Shown here: piece after piece, positions 1 to 10,000 of the stretch
How positions within the stretch are numbered: the stretch's first letter is position 1
How the letters are laid out: each line of letters opens with the position of its first letter
From: Bacteroidales bacterium UBA6267
Lineage (GTDB): Bacteria > Bacteroidota > Bacteroidia > Bacteroidales > UBA1556
Direction of reading: 5' to 3'
DNA length: 64,000 bases
Assembly: GCA_002440745.1 (NCBI GenBank)
Contig: DJVB01000056.1
Span: 11,267-75,266 of the forward strand
The notes under the pieces: model-generated
What the model was told of the DNA's origin: nothing
The model's database searches: none
What the model saw: only the letters and a program-made list of their open reading frames with translations
Translations under genes and position numbers: made by a program

Positions 1-1505
1 TTATACTCAAAGAAAAACCGATTATTTCGATATCTATAATCCTGAGAGAATTTTCCTGATTCCAAATCATAAACCAAATAAGTGCTAACGTTATTTGAAA
101 AACCAAACGCAATATTATTCTTATAATTAGCATCCAAATACTTCATAAATCTAAAAAACAGAGCTGGCTCGCGACCTAAACGAGTTTTCAATTCAAATTT
201 ACTACCGCGAATCAATTGGTTGCGTAGGATTAATTGAAGTATTATAGAGGCCTCCACATCGGTAGAATAATTGAAAGCAAAGTTTAGCAATCTTGTTGGA
301 CTTTCACTAATTTGGTATTTGATTGAATATTTAACGCTATCGATTGGAGATAATTGGTAACCAATCTTGTCAAAAAGACGCGTACCATATAAAGCGCTGA
401 TTTCCTGATGAATATCATTTGATTTAACAATGCCTCCCAGATTGCTTCCAATAATATTTGCAACCATTTTTCGAGTATTTGGATTTTCGATTTTAGTCGT
501 TTCAAACTCCCCTATTCGAATCGAATCGATCATAGGCTTTCTTTCGATTTCTTTTAAGGGATATTTTTGTAACTCCTTGGAAATTTTCATTAATTGATTG
601 TAATATTTCATTGATTCATCAAACCCTCTCTGAATCAATATCTTAGATTTATCAAAATCCGCGGCTGTCAAATCCTTTAAAGGTGGTTCAATATAAACAT
701 CCAATAAAGATTTTTTATTTTTAGCATCATTGATGGAAGCCATCAAAGAGGACTGAGTGAGCAAGCTAAAAACCGAGTTCAATTCTTCCTCATCTTTCAA
801 CTGACCACCAACATAAACACCTATTATTATATCGGCACCCATTTCTTTGGCCACATCCACCGGAAAATTATTAATTAATCCACCATCAACTAAGAGCATT
901 CCCCGATATTTTACCGGTTCCATTATCGTTGGAATTGACATGGAGGCACGCATTGCAACAGACAATTGACCACTTTTAAAAATATAAGGTTCACCGCTAA
1001 GCATATCCACAGCAACACAACGAAATGGAATATTGAAATTGTCGAAATTGGTATCACCGGCAGCAGTCCAAGTTAGCTTCTCAAAAAGCAATTCCAATTC
1101 ATGTCCTTTGATTACACCTTTAGGTAATTGAGGCACAATACCTTTCAGAGGAAACTCAGCTATAAACTTATCGTATTCCCGCTTCTCTTCCATATTTATT
1201 TGTCGCAATCCGACTTTATTGCCTAAAATCAACTCCCAATCTTGCTGCTCCATCATCTTTTCTATACTATCAGGAGTAAATCCGATGGAATATAAACCTC
1301 CAACAATGCTCCCCATAGAAGTTCCCAAAATCATATCAGGCACAATGCCGGCTTGCTCCATAACTTTCAAAAACCCCACATGAGCTATGCCTTTTGCGCC
1401 ACCACCGCTAAGCACAACGGCTACCTTTGGTCTTTCTTGACTAAAGCTAATTAATGATAAAACTAAGAAAATTATTGAAAAACTGTATTTAATAGATTTA
1501 AGCAT
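1..1505 (-). CDS. patatin-like phospholipase family protein (3' end beyond window)
   Basis: Probable exported serine phospholipase or lipid acyl hydrolase. The frame opens at 1505 with a hydrophobic signal peptide (about residues 5-22, ending near FSQ). The patatin core follows: the oxyanion-hole motif GGGAKG at residues 34-39, the nucleophile elbow GTSMG at 61-65 (Ser63), and the catalytic Asp in LLVDGGL near residue 205. The frame stays open to base 1, about 500 codons. The segment after the catalytic domain is rich in alternating polar and hydrophobic residues, which fits the patatin plus surface-antigen beta-barrel architecture common in Bacteroidota, but that part is inferred. The gene has its own minus-strand promoter at 1529-1536. 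The C-terminus lies outside the window. Confidence 0.88.
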   Translation of the reverse strand, partial: MLKSIKYSFSIIFLVLSLISFSQERPKVAVVLSGGGAKGIAHVGFLKVMEQAGIVPDMILGTSMGSIVGGLYSIGFTPDSIEKMMEQQDWELILGNKVGLRQINMEEKREYDKFIAEFPLKGIVPQLPKGVIKGHELELLFEKLTWTAAGDTNFDNFNIPFRCVAVDMLSGEPYIFKSGQLSVAMRASMSIPTIMEPVKYRGMLLVDGGLINNFPVDVAKEMGADIIIGVYVGGQLKDEEELNSVFSLLTQSSLMASINDAKNKKSLLDVYIEPPLKDLTAADFDKSKILIQRGFDESMKYYNQLMKISKELQKYPLKEIERKPMIDSIRIGEFETTKIENPNTRKMVANIIGSNLGGIVKSNDIHQEISALYGTRLFDKIGYQLSPIDSVKYSIKYQISESPTRLLNFAFNYSTDVEASIILQLILRNQLIRGSKFELKTRLGREPALFFRFMKYLDANYKNNIAFGFSNNVSTYLVYDLESGKFSQDYRYRNNRFFFEY

Positions 1506-1528
1506 AATATCTAATTTAGTAACAAACA

Positions 1529-1536
1529 CAAAATTA
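1529..1536 (-). promoter_or_regulatory. Bacteroidota -7 element for the patatin gene
   Basis: Read on the minus strand this is TAATTTTG, matching TAnnTTTG. It lies 24 bases upstream of the ATG at 1505, the usual distance for a short leader. Confidence 0.5.
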
Positions 1537-1565
1537 GACAAATACAGTTATAAGTGATGAAAATT

Positions 1566-2588
1566 TTAGATTGTCCAAGAATTCAAGCCAACATTAGTAA
1601 ACTCATACCTTTTGGCATCACCACCAAATTTCCGAAGAGCCTCAATCACAGCCTCACGCGTATTCCCCGGACAGTAAAAAATCATAAATCCGCCACCACC
1701 GGCGCCGGAGATTTTACCGCCACTTGCTCCCGCATTCTTCGCAGAGGAATAAATCTTATCAATCAATTCATTAGTAATTCCCGAAGCCATTTTTTTCTTA
1801 TGCTGCCATCCAAAATCTAATATATCGCCAATTTTATCTAAATCACCTGTAAGCAAAGTTTCCTTCATCTGACGAGCCTGCGATTTGAGATTGTGCATTG
1901 CTTCAATTGACGAAGTCTGTCCGGTTGAAACATTCCTTGACTGATTTTCAATGATTTTCGATGACAACCGGCTCGTTTCCGTATAGTATAAAACCAAATT
2001 ATAAGCGAGTTCATTTAAATATTTCGACCTGATTCTAAGAGGATTTACGATAACTTTATCATCGGCATAAAACTCCATAAAATTCACTCCACCAAAAGTA
2101 GCAGCATATTGATCTTGCCGACCACCAGCCATACCAAGATCTTCGCGTTCAATGGAATAAGCAAGATGCGCCATGTCGTATTCGCCAAGAGGTAGTTTGA
2201 GCCATTCGGCAAATGCACCAACAATTGCAACCACCAAAGTGCTGGATGTTCCTAATCCGCTACCCGGAGGAGCATCTACTCGTGTGATTAATTCAAAGGA
2301 CAATTTCTTGCCCGTAAAATCTTTCACAATGCGATTGTAAATTCCGGTAAGTAACAATAAATCATTGTCAACCGGAAGCACTTCGGCACTGGTGTATTCC
2401 TCAACCAACTGTTTATCAATAGACTTCAAAATAATTTTATCATCATCTCTCGGAACTATTGTAGCATAAGCATACATATTAACAGTGGCATTCAGAATAG
2501 CTCCGCCAAACTGATCGGCATAAGGAGAAACATCGGTGCCTCCACCAGCTAATCCAATTCTCAAAGGAGCCTTACTTCTTATAATCAT
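1566..2588 (-). CDS. GHMP-family sugar kinase, HddA-like
   Basis: The protein has 340 aa and the full GHMP kinase layout. The N-terminal strand is followed by RIGLAGGGTDVSPY, the phosphate-binding loop PPGSGLGTSST lies near residue 107, and the C-terminal motif SGAGGGGF is near 290. The N-terminal GGGTD with RIDAPPGSGLGTSS is typical of the D-glycero-alpha-D-manno-heptose 7-phosphate kinase group and related sugar 1-kinases, so it probably makes an activated sugar for surface polysaccharide. It starts 7 bp after the stop of the upstream glycosyltransferase gene and so is probably the last gene of that operon. Substrate identity cannot be read from sequence; fucokinase-like or other heptose and hexose kinase roles remain possible. 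Confidence 0.82.
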   Translation of the reverse strand: MIIRSKAPLRIGLAGGGTDVSPYADQFGGAILNATVNMYAYATIVPRDDDKIILKSIDKQLVEEYTSAEVLPVDNDLLLLTGIYNRIVKDFTGKKLSFELITRVDAPPGSGLGTSSTLVVAIVGAFAEWLKLPLGEYDMAHLAYSIEREDLGMAGGRQDQYAATFGGVNFMEFYADDKVIVNPLRIRSKYLNELAYNLVLYYTETSRLSSKIIENQSRNVSTGQTSSIEAMHNLKSQARQMKETLLTGDLDKIGDILDFGWQHKKKMASGITNELIDKIYSSAKNAGASGGKISGAGGGGFMIFYCPGNTREAVIEALRKFGGDAKRYEFTNVGLNSWTI

Positions 2589-2595
2589 AACTAAA

Positions 2596-3762
2596 TCAAT
2601 TTATCAAACTTACAATTTTTTCAATCTTTTCAGTCAAAACGGACCAACTATACTTTTTCTTTTCAACAGCACAATTAGCAACCATTTCAGCTTCGCGATT
2701 ATTTTGGAAAAAATCAACCATTGCATCGGCTATTTTAAGTGGATCAACATCAACAACATAGCCCGTTTTGCCATGAGGAACAATTTCGGCCAATCCACCA
2801 ACATTGGTTACAACCATTGGTTTTTCAAAGGAATATGCAACTTGAGTAACTCCACTTTGGGTGGCATCTTTATAAGGCTGAACCACCAAATCACAAGCAG
2901 AAAAATACAAACCAACTTTACTATCAGGTATGAAATCCGTTGCTAAAATCACTTGACTTTGTAATTCCTTGGATTGAATAATATCGAGATATGGCTGAGC
3001 ATCTGTATAAAACTCACCTGCCACTATCAATTTCACATTTCTATTTTTCATCCTCACGTCTGCCATAGCATGGAGCAATAAATCTAGGCCTTTATAATCT
3101 CGAATAAATCCAAAAAACAAAATATACCGAGCGGAAGCATCCAACTTCAATTGTTCTAAAGCAGACTCACGCAGCATTTTCGCTCCAAAATTATCGTAAA
3201 TCGGATGAGGAGTCATCAATGCCGGTTTGGAGGTAAAAGTTGCTAAATCTTTCAATACGGAGTCGGACATAGTCACAAATCCATGCACCGCACCGACAAA
3301 ATAAGCAGCTAACATACGATCACCGAGGCGATGCTCATGTGGAATAATATTGTCGATTATAGAAATCACTTTGGTAACTTTATTTTTCCGAGCAATCCTT
3401 GCAACAGTGCCAAGAGCAGGCCCCATAAATGGAATCCAAAATTTGATAATCAGCATTTTTGGCTTCAATTTCCTGATATAGTTGCCAACTGCAATCCAAC
3501 TTAAAGGATTTATACTGTTTAGTTTAGTCTCAATATCCAAATTTGGAGCAGGTTCATCAGAAAACTGCGATTTTCCGGGGAAAAGAAAATTTGGGTACTG
3601 GAGGCTAAACGAAATTATTTTTACATGGAAACCCTGAGCCAAATACTCGTCAGCAAGCCGATGATTATAATTTGCCAAACCGCCCCGAAGAGGATGAGCT
3701 GTTCCCAAAATCACTATATCAACATTCTGATTATCAGTCTTCAACTCCAATTGTTTTTTCAA
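2596..3762 (-). CDS. glycosyltransferase family 4 (GT-B fold)
   Basis: This 388-aa protein is a retaining nucleotide-sugar glycosyltransferase of the group 1 type. The N-terminal domain starts with a glycine-rich loop (LGTAHPLRGGLANYNHRLA, residues about 20-38), the usual acceptor-side motif. The C-terminal Rossmann domain contains GFIRDYKGLDLLLHA near residue 218 and the donor-binding stretch SFEKPMVVTNVGGLAEIV near 330. There is no signal peptide or membrane segment, so it is cytoplasmic or peripheral. It overlaps the end of the upstream GT2 gene by 29 bp, indicating translational coupling. With the adjoining sugar kinase it suggests lipopolysaccharide or exopolysaccharide assembly. Donor and acceptor are unknown. 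Confidence 0.85.
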   Translation of the reverse strand: MKKQLELKTDNQNVDIVILGTAHPLRGGLANYNHRLADEYLAQGFHVKIISFSLQYPNFLFPGKSQFSDEPAPNLDIETKLNSINPLSWIAVGNYIRKLKPKMLIIKFWIPFMGPALGTVARIARKNKVTKVISIIDNIIPHEHRLGDRMLAAYFVGAVHGFVTMSDSVLKDLATFTSKPALMTPHPIYDNFGAKMLRESALEQLKLDASARYILFFGFIRDYKGLDLLLHAMADVRMKNRNVKLIVAGEFYTDAQPYLDIIQSKELQSQVILATDFIPDSKVGLYFSACDLVVQPYKDATQSGVTQVAYSFEKPMVVTNVGGLAEIVPHGKTGYVVDVDPLKIADAMVDFFQNNREAEMVANCAVEKKKYSWSVLTEKIEKIVSLIN

Positions 3763-4678
3763 TATTATACAAGTTTCTTATGCTGGAATTTCGTGCAACT
3801 AATTCAGCTAAGAAACCTCCAACAAAAAGAACGGATCCGATAACCATACTTAACATACTCATATAAAACAAAGGTCTTTCGGTCATTTTAAAGACATGAA
3901 AGAAAAACTTCTCGATGGTTAGCCAACCGGCAATCACAAATCCAATAAAGAAAAGGAAAGTCCCTAATGAACCAAAGAGGTGCATTGGTCGTTTGCCAAA
4001 TTTTGAGATAAAAGTGATGGTCAATAAATCAAGAAAACCATTTATAAAGCGTTCCAAACCAAATTTTGTAGTGCCATATTTACGAGCCTGATGCTGAACC
4101 ACTTTCTCACCGATTTTTCTAAAACCGGCCCATTTTGCAATAGCAGGAATGTAGCGGTGCATTTCACCATAAACTTCAATAGTTTTTACCACCGATTTTT
4201 TATAAGCTTTCAAACCGCAGTTCATATCGTGCAAATTTAGTCCGGTCATCATGCGGGTAGCACCGTTATATAGTTTGGTAGGTATCGTTTTTGAAAGCGG
4301 GTCATGACGTTTCTTTTTCCAACCGGAAACTAAATCGAACCCATCTTCAACAATCATACGGTATAGCTCAGGAATTTCATCAGGACTATCTTGCAAATCA
4401 GCATCCATAGTGATAACAACATTCCCCTTAACGGCTGCAAAACCACTGTTTAAAGCAGCAGATTTTCCATAATTCCTTCTAAATTTTATTGCTTTTATAT
4501 TTGGATTTTGCTTCGAGAAATTTTCAATTATCTCCCAGCTTCCATCCGTACTTCCATCATCAATAAAAACAATCTCGTAACTAAAATTGTGAGCTTTCAT
4601 CACTTTCTCAATCCAAGAAGTGAGCTCCGGCAATGATTCTTCTTCATTTAAAAGTGCAATAACAACAGAAATATCCAT
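3734..4678 (-). CDS. glycosyltransferase family 2 with C-terminal membrane anchor
   Basis: The 314-aa protein resembles the DPM1/ArnC/GtrB group, which transfers sugars from nucleotide donors to polyprenyl phosphate at the inner membrane. Visible motifs are the N-terminal MDISVVIALLNEEESLPEL, the DDGSTDGS donor loop near residue 40, and MDADLQDSPDEIPEL near 92 with the metal-binding DAD. Two hydrophobic segments lie at about 235-255 and 275-300, the usual pair for this group. It is the first large gene of the operon, with the GT4 gene overlapping its end. A short ORF sits directly upstream, and a promoter-like element is at 4802-4809. Confidence 0.87.
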   Translation of the reverse strand: MDISVVIALLNEEESLPELTSWIEKVMKAHNFSYEIVFIDDGSTDGSWEIIENFSKQNPNIKAIKFRRNYGKSAALNSGFAAVKGNVVITMDADLQDSPDEIPELYRMIVEDGFDLVSGWKKKRHDPLSKTIPTKLYNGATRMMTGLNLHDMNCGLKAYKKSVVKTIEVYGEMHRYIPAIAKWAGFRKIGEKVVQHQARKYGTTKFGLERFINGFLDLLTITFISKFGKRPMHLFGSLGTFLFFIGFVIAGWLTIEKFFFHVFKMTERPLFYMSMLSMVIGSVLFVGGFLAELVARNSSIRNLYNIEKTIGVED

Positions 4679-4681
4679 GTT

Positions 4682-4771
4682 TTAATTTTCGTCGAATTTA
4701 ATAGTTGGTTTTTTCTGAATAATTAAACCGGGGTTAACGGCATCAGAAAATTTAACTTTAATGTCTTCCAT
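4682..4771 (-). CDS. possible 29-aa leader peptide upstream of the GT2 gene
   Basis: A short open frame starts with ATG at 4771 and stops at 4682, only 3 bp before the glycosyltransferase start. The product begins MEDIKVKFSDAVNPGLIIQ and is charged, with no signal peptide. A TAnnTTTG element lies about 30 bp upstream, so the frame would be the first one translated on the operon transcript. It could be a leader peptide, the remnant of a longer gene, or chance. I do not recognise a family. Confidence 0.3.
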   Translation of the reverse strand: MEDIKVKFSDAVNPGLIIQKKPTIKFDEN

Positions 4772-4801
4772 AGTGTATAGGTTTAAGGATTTAAGAGGAA
4801 G

Positions 4802-4809
4802 CAAATATA
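4802..4809 (-). promoter_or_regulatory. -7 element of the glycosyltransferase operon
   Basis: The minus strand reads TATATTTG, an exact TAnnTTTG match, about 30 bp upstream of the small leader ORF and 124 bp upstream of the GT2 start. Confidence 0.5.
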
Positions 4810-4963
4810 GAAAACATAACTATTCGCACTACGATTAGTTTTTTTTAATAGTATATGATGTGAACAGGAAGTAAAGTATTGATTCTACGGAGGATGAAGG
4901 CTTTTCTAATCCTCTGAAAATAAAGTAACTTTAAAGAAGAAAAAAACCAAATAAGAGGAATTA

Positions 4964-5386
4964 TTAATCGGTTAGATATCGAGCAACTGTGGTTATCAAG
5001 TCATTTAGGCGGATAGGCTTAGTAATTAAATCGTCGCAACCGGCTTGTAATACTTTACCTTTCTCATTATTCATCACATAAGCAGTTTGAGCAATGATAG
5101 GCAAATTTGGTCGAAACTCTTTAATCTTTCGTGTGGCTTCGTATCCATCCAATTTAGGCAAACGAATATCCATTAAAACCAAGTCAATTGTATCATATTC
5201 CTTGCACATTTCAATGGCCTCCATACCATCTTTCGCCCAAAGTAGTTGAGCTTTTGTGCGTTTCAAGGCAGCGGCAATAAACATGTGATTAGCTTCAATA
5301 TCTTCTACTATAAGTATCAACCTATCACTCCAATCATAACGATTGCGCCAGTCCATTGCATTATTTTGTGTAGAATTCAAACTCAT
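4964..5386 (-). CDS. stand-alone response regulator (CheY-like receiver)
   Basis: The 140-aa protein is a single receiver domain with a polar 20-residue N-terminal extension. The acidic pair is E28-D29 (LIVEDIEANH), the phosphoacceptor is D73 in LVLMDIRLPK, the switch Thr lies in IIAQTAY, and the conserved Lys is K123 in LITKPI. No output domain follows. The DIRLPKLDGYEATRKIKE wording is typical of receivers served by hybrid histidine kinases. No kinase is present in the window, so its partner must be encoded elsewhere. The gene appears monocistronic: the hairpin at 5457-5488 separates it from the lipoprotein gene upstream. Confidence 0.92.
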   Translation of the reverse strand: MSLNSTQNNAMDWRNRYDWSDRLILIVEDIEANHMFIAAALKRTKAQLLWAKDGMEAIEMCKEYDTIDLVLMDIRLPKLDGYEATRKIKEFRPNLPIIAQTAYVMNNEKGKVLQAGCDDLITKPIRLNDLITTVARYLTD

Positions 5387-5456
5387 TCGGGTATGCTTAT
5401 TAAAAAGAGGCGTAAAAATACTACCTTGATTCTATAAAAGCAAGTAAATCGCAAAA

Positions 5457-5488
5457 AAAAACCACCTGACTAAAAATCAAGTGGTTTT
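5457..5488 (-). terminator. intrinsic terminator of the Omp28-like gene
   Basis: A hairpin with an 8-bp AAAACCAC/GTGGTTTT stem extended by further pairs past one mismatch lies 20-50 bp after the stop at 5507. On the minus strand it is followed by a run of T (the A tract at 5452-5460). Confidence 0.7.
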
Positions 5489-5506
5489 CATTAAGAATTG
5501 CATCTA

Positions 5507-6283
5507 TTAGCTTTTCTTCTTTAAAGAATTAAGATACTTATAAGTTGGAGCTCCACTTGATGCGTCATAGCGCCATAAAATACAAACTGCATAAGGATTC
5601 TTCCAAGAAGCATCTAAGGTAATGGTATAAGTTTTATCAATCACCGCACCTGATGCAGGATTTGATGTAATCTTTTCGCCATAAGCTTCATTGCCTGTAG
5701 CTGATGCCCGCAAAACAAAATTATGCTTATAATCATCATTTGGATAGGAACTTGATGTACCATTCTGCTTATACTGTCCGGCAGTTGAATTTCCGTTAAT
5801 TCCATCTTCTAAAACAATTACCGAAAGATAAATGTCGCCGGAAAGAGCTGAGAAAAACTTAGATTTAGTTTCCACTGTCATGGTTGTTCCACTTATTGAA
5901 TACTTGTAATCAACACCTGCAGATGCAGCGTTGGCACGTAATTCACTCATAGCAGAAGCGGAGGTAGTTTTGACATCTCCAACCCAAAATGAAGGAACCC
6001 CACCACCGGTAGTACGGTCGGCTGAGAAAGATCCATAAAGTGGATTATTCATTGGGTCATTGGATGCATGGGCACAGATAATGGCACCACTTGGGGCAGC
6101 ACTAGCATAATCATGAATTAAAGGAGCACCCCAGTTACCACAAGGGCCACACCAACTTGCTGTGTAGTTTATGGCAAAACCATTTTGAGTTTGAGTAGGA
6201 TTTAATTGAGCTTCTTCTTCATCTTTCTTGCAGGATGAAAATATAACTCCGAAAACAAGCAGTAAAAAAAATAAATTCTTCAT
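5507..6283 (-). CDS. Omp28-like lipoprotein with thioredoxin-type WCGPC motif
   Basis: The 258-aa protein carries a lipoprotein signal peptide (residues 1-17, lipobox FSSC, lipidated Cys about 18) and an acidic linker KKDEEE. The mature N-terminus has NYTASWCGPCGNWGAPLIHDY, a thioredoxin-like active site, followed by GVPSFWVG, which fits the cis-Pro strand of the fold. The C-terminal half resembles the beta-rich Omp28 domain of Bacteroidota, with YKHNFVLRASATGNEAYGE. Probably an outer-membrane-attached disulfide oxidoreductase or redox-fold binding protein; activity is inferred only from the CxxC. It has its own promoter at 6318-6325 and a terminator at 5457-5488. Confidence 0.82.
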   Translation of the reverse strand: MKNLFFLLLVFGVIFSSCKKDEEEAQLNPTQTQNGFAINYTASWCGPCGNWGAPLIHDYASAAPSGAIICAHASNDPMNNPLYGSFSADRTTGGGVPSFWVGDVKTTSASAMSELRANAASAGVDYKYSISGTTMTVETKSKFFSALSGDIYLSVIVLEDGINGNSTAGQYKQNGTSSSYPNDDYKHNFVLRASATGNEAYGEKITSNPASGAVIDKTYTITLDASWKNPYAVCILWRYDASSGAPTYKYLNSLKKKS

Positions 6284-6317
6284 AGTTTAGGTTTTGGTGT
6301 TGTGTTAAATTAATTTG

Positions 6318-6325
6318 CAAATATA
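6318..6325 (-). promoter_or_regulatory. -7 element of the Omp28-like lipoprotein gene
   Basis: The minus strand reads TATATTTG (TAnnTTTG), 35 bp upstream of the ATG at 6283. Confidence 0.55.
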
Positions 6326-6485
6326 TTTAATTCATCATTATATGAACTAATAAATTGATTTATATCAGATTGCAATAGCATTAATGGTTGCCTGAATCGT
6401 TTTAAGAAAAATTTTTATATGTAATTATTTCATTATTAATGCATTAATCCATTTAACAACAAAAAAGACCTATTATTCATAAAAC

Positions 6486-6518
6486 AAAAAAAAAGCCGGA
6501 AACAGCAAACCGACTTTT
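6486..6518 (-). terminator. probable intrinsic terminator of the C25 protease / response-regulator operon
   Basis: The stem AAGCCGG/CCGACTT (one mismatch) has a loop of about ten bases. Read on the minus strand it is followed by a run of nine T, which gives the orientation. It lies about 140 bp after the response-regulator stop at 6656. Confidence 0.5.
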
Positions 6519-6655
6519 CAGAACAACAATATTAACCAAAGAACTGCTAATTATAAAAAAAGGGTGGGGCTGTTTTTTAGCTTTTCGCCAGATAATAATT
6601 TCGTAAAGATATATTTATTAACTAATTTATGATTTGTCATAATTTCAAATAAAAA

Positions 6656-7027
6656 TCACTTCAATAGGTTGTCCAATTCTTGACGCCGATAGGGTTTATT
6701 ACAATAGGCATCCATACCGGATTCAATAAAAATCCGCTTTTGATCATTATCATGAGCCGTCATTGCTACAATTTTAACCGGACGTTGAATATTTTCTTCC
6801 TTTTCAATATTTCGTATAATTTTTGTAGCATCAACGCCTCCCATTTCCGGCATTTCGATGTCCATCAAAATCACATCATATTTCTTCTTTCTATAGAGTT
6901 CAACGGCCTCTTTACCATTTTGGGCAATGTCCAAACTATGTCCAAGTTTAGCAATATTTATCTGGGCAAGCTTACTGCTTATTGGATTATCCTCAGCAAG
7001 TAAAATATGTAACACCTTGTTTTTCAT
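6656..7027 (-). CDS. stand-alone response regulator (CheY-like receiver)
   Basis: The 123-aa protein is a receiver domain with no output domain. The acidic pair is in ILLAEDNPISSKL (E12-D13), the phosphoacceptor is D56 in DVILMDIEMPEMGG, the switch Thr is in IVAMTAHD, and the conserved Lys is in YCNKPYRR. It begins 4 bp after the stop of the C25 protease gene with no terminator between them, so the two are probably cotranscribed. That pairing is unusual, and whether it has functional meaning is not shown. It is distinct from the receiver gene at 4964, with a different extension and motifs. Confidence 0.92.
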   Translation of the reverse strand: MKNKVLHILLAEDNPISSKLAQINIAKLGHSLDIAQNGKEAVELYRKKKYDVILMDIEMPEMGGVDATKIIRNIEKEENIQRPVKIVAMTAHDNDQKRIFIESGMDAYCNKPYRRQELDNLLK

Positions 7028-7031
7028 ATCC

Positions 7032-10000
7032 TTAGAATTTTCGATTAATAATTATTTTTTGGTTTTCGATGCGACTTCCCGAAATTGCCGTGACAAGATA
7101 AACTCCAGCAGGCAGCTCATTGACAGGGATGGAAGTTTGAGTTGTTGCATCCAAATCCTTTTCAAATATGGCTTTTCCGGCAATATCAGTCAAACGAACT
7201 TGATAGGCATCAACCTCCGAAAAACTAATTTCAAGATTTGTTCCTGATTGATGACAATAAGAGATTAAATTTCCCAATCCACCATCAGCGTTTTGAAGAT
7301 AAATAATCTGACTATATTCAAATTTGCCGTCGTAATCCACTTGCTTTAAGCGGTAATAGTTAACGCCTGGAGAACAATTATGATGTTCAAAGCTATAGCT
7401 TATTGGAATATTTGACATTCCGAAACCATCTACCCTACCAATCTCACTAAAAGTTGCATTATCCATTGAATGCTCTACTGCGAAATAATTATTATTGATT
7501 TCACTCGATGTTACCCATTCAAGTTTAGCAATGCCATTTTCAATTTCACCACTAAAAGCCGTATAAATTACAGGTAAAAGTCCACCACCATCAGAGGCAT
7601 TTGGATTATTAGTCTCCTCAGTTGTTTGATATAAAGAGTATTCGCCTTCATTATTATACTCATAAACTCTGAACCAGTAAACTTTTCCCTCGATAAGGTT
7701 ATAAACAGTCACTGAATTTTCATAGCCTCTAAATACGACCTGCTCACCTGATCCACTATAGAAATTATCTGCAGTATATTCCACACTATCCACAGGGTCA
7801 GTGAAATAATCAGTGTCACTAATTTTCACCATACTGAAATCGCCATCACCTTTATCCCAAGTCACAGTTAAACTTGTTGCTTTGCTGCTTACAGTATAAA
7901 AACGAATATTGCTAGCTTGGTGTGTAGGAGGAACTGATTTAATAACATTATTAATATTGATTTGCTTAACAATTGGACGAAAATTATGCTTATAAATGGT
8001 AAGTAAAGCCTTTGCTGAATCCGCAACATTTATCGGAATAATGATCTGGCCATTTACGGCATTTCCCTCAGCAAACAGAGTATCATCAATAAATAAGGTA
8101 TATGAAGCATCAGCACAATTTGAAATTGAGAATGAAATTATAGAATCTAATCGGATAACACTAGTCAGATTACTAACATTGAAAGTTTGAGGAACTGATG
8201 TCCATAACTTCATAGAAGGATCACCAAAATAATGGAAAATTTCATTCTGCATTTTTCTTCTAGTGGTCTGTGCCCAAGTTTGTGACATCCGTAATAATCC
8301 CTGATTGAGAACATCACCCATAGTAACCAAATCACCATGAGCATTTAAACTTGGATTGACAATTCCACCACTTCCAAAATCAGGAATAAGACCGGGGTTC
8401 GACCAAATTGCATCAAATAGACCCGTAATTAAGGCATCGTTATAACCGGAATAACTGGTGTAAGAAGGTGCAAAAACCCCAACAGCTCCCCCATTATTTT
8501 TGCGTAAAAAATTCTCAGCAAAACATTCTGCTCTTTTAAAATCTCCAGTATGGCAATTGATACTAAATACCACAGGTAATTTATCGCCATTGCTTAATTG
8601 ATTGATATTATTTCCATTACTTACTAAAGCAGAAGCTTCTTGGTTTAAAAAATAGGGATGTTCCCAACCATAACCATCAGTATAACCATGATCTCTATGA
8701 TACATAATAAATGCTCCGGCGTTAAGTTTGTTTAGTAAATCTGAGGTGTTTCCGGTCCAATTAAACCCATTGGAAACTAATAAATCGGAAGGAATAGCCT
8801 GACCATCACTGTAATAACCATTATTATAATTTGTAGGATTTCGATTGTCAAAAGCAAAATAGGTACGGCTTACACTATAATTTTTGGTTTGTAGATAGGA
8901 ACGAATTTCTTCAGCGGTATGCAAAAACCTTCTGTCAGCATATCCATCTTTATAAGAGGTATAAGTTGAACCATCCTGAAAATAGGCACATGACATAACA
9001 TTATTGTAGAAGCTTGCATCAGTAATGGGATTTCGTTCGTAGTTCACAATTTTCTGAACGACTTCTAAAGCCTGATTTGCATTCGTCACGGAAATACGAC
9101 CACGAGCCATATCAGCAGTATAATCACCGGTTCCATCCATACAAACATAATAGAGGTCAGTAAGATAGTAAGTAGTGCTATAAGCAATCTGCTGTGCAGG
9201 AACGTCTGCCTGATCACCTAAGATTATCAAATAGTCAGGGTGAGGAGTCATTGCATTATAAAGATTATGCACGCTGTCCATAACCGCTGTTGAAGTCCAA
9301 GAGCTACTTGAAATCATTTTCACAGTGTATCCCAACTGCCTTTTCCATTGCGCAAGGGTATCGGCTGCGGCTTGAAAAGTAGGTGTTGTCAATAAAATAA
9401 TATCGGCTGAGTTATTGGATTTGGCAGAAATAGTGGATTTTTTTGGCAACAACTCACTATTTAAAACACTGTTATTCATTGATTTAAGAAAATTATCCGA
9501 ATTACGATACTTTAGGTTAATAAATGAATTATTAGAAGAAGAAAAAACAAGTTTATATCTAATTTTTGAATAAACCCTGATTATACCGGTGACAGGATTA
9601 TACTGAACCGGACGAATTTGGATGATCGCCATTTTAACACCTCTAATTATCTGAACACCTTCTTCTTCAACGATGCTTGAAGGGAAAAATGCATTGGTAG
9701 AATAAACTTGATTATCCTTCACAAATGAAGGCTCAGGTTGCCCTGCCTCATCACTTGCTGCATCAAGAGCAGGATGAATATTAAATCCTGAATATTCAAT
9801 AAATGGAGCTTCGATAATCTCTATAGAATATTCATCACTTGGTAAAATCACCAAATCGTTATGAATAGGAAGAGCAGGTTTTCCAATTTGTCCCATTTTT
9901 GGAAAATTCAAAATGTGCAGATATTGGTACTGATCCCCTTCTACGACCGCCGGAGCGATAGCAACACCGGAAAAATTATATTGAACTTCCATTTGAGTTT

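Larger units (their letters stand above)
6284..6655. other. gene-free stretch with promoter and terminator signals
   Basis: This 372-bp AT-rich gap holds the lipoprotein promoter at 6318-6325 and, near its right end, the imperfect hairpin at 6486-6518. I see no coding frame worth calling. Confidence 0.6.

Noticed and set aside
284..505. 73-aa minus-strand frame inside the patatin gene
   Set aside because: It lies in another frame of the continuous patatin reading frame, which carries clear catalytic motifs.
2536..2946. 136-aa plus-strand frame
   Set aside because: Antisense shadow spanning the ends of the GHMP kinase and GT4 genes; composition unlike a protein and no motif.
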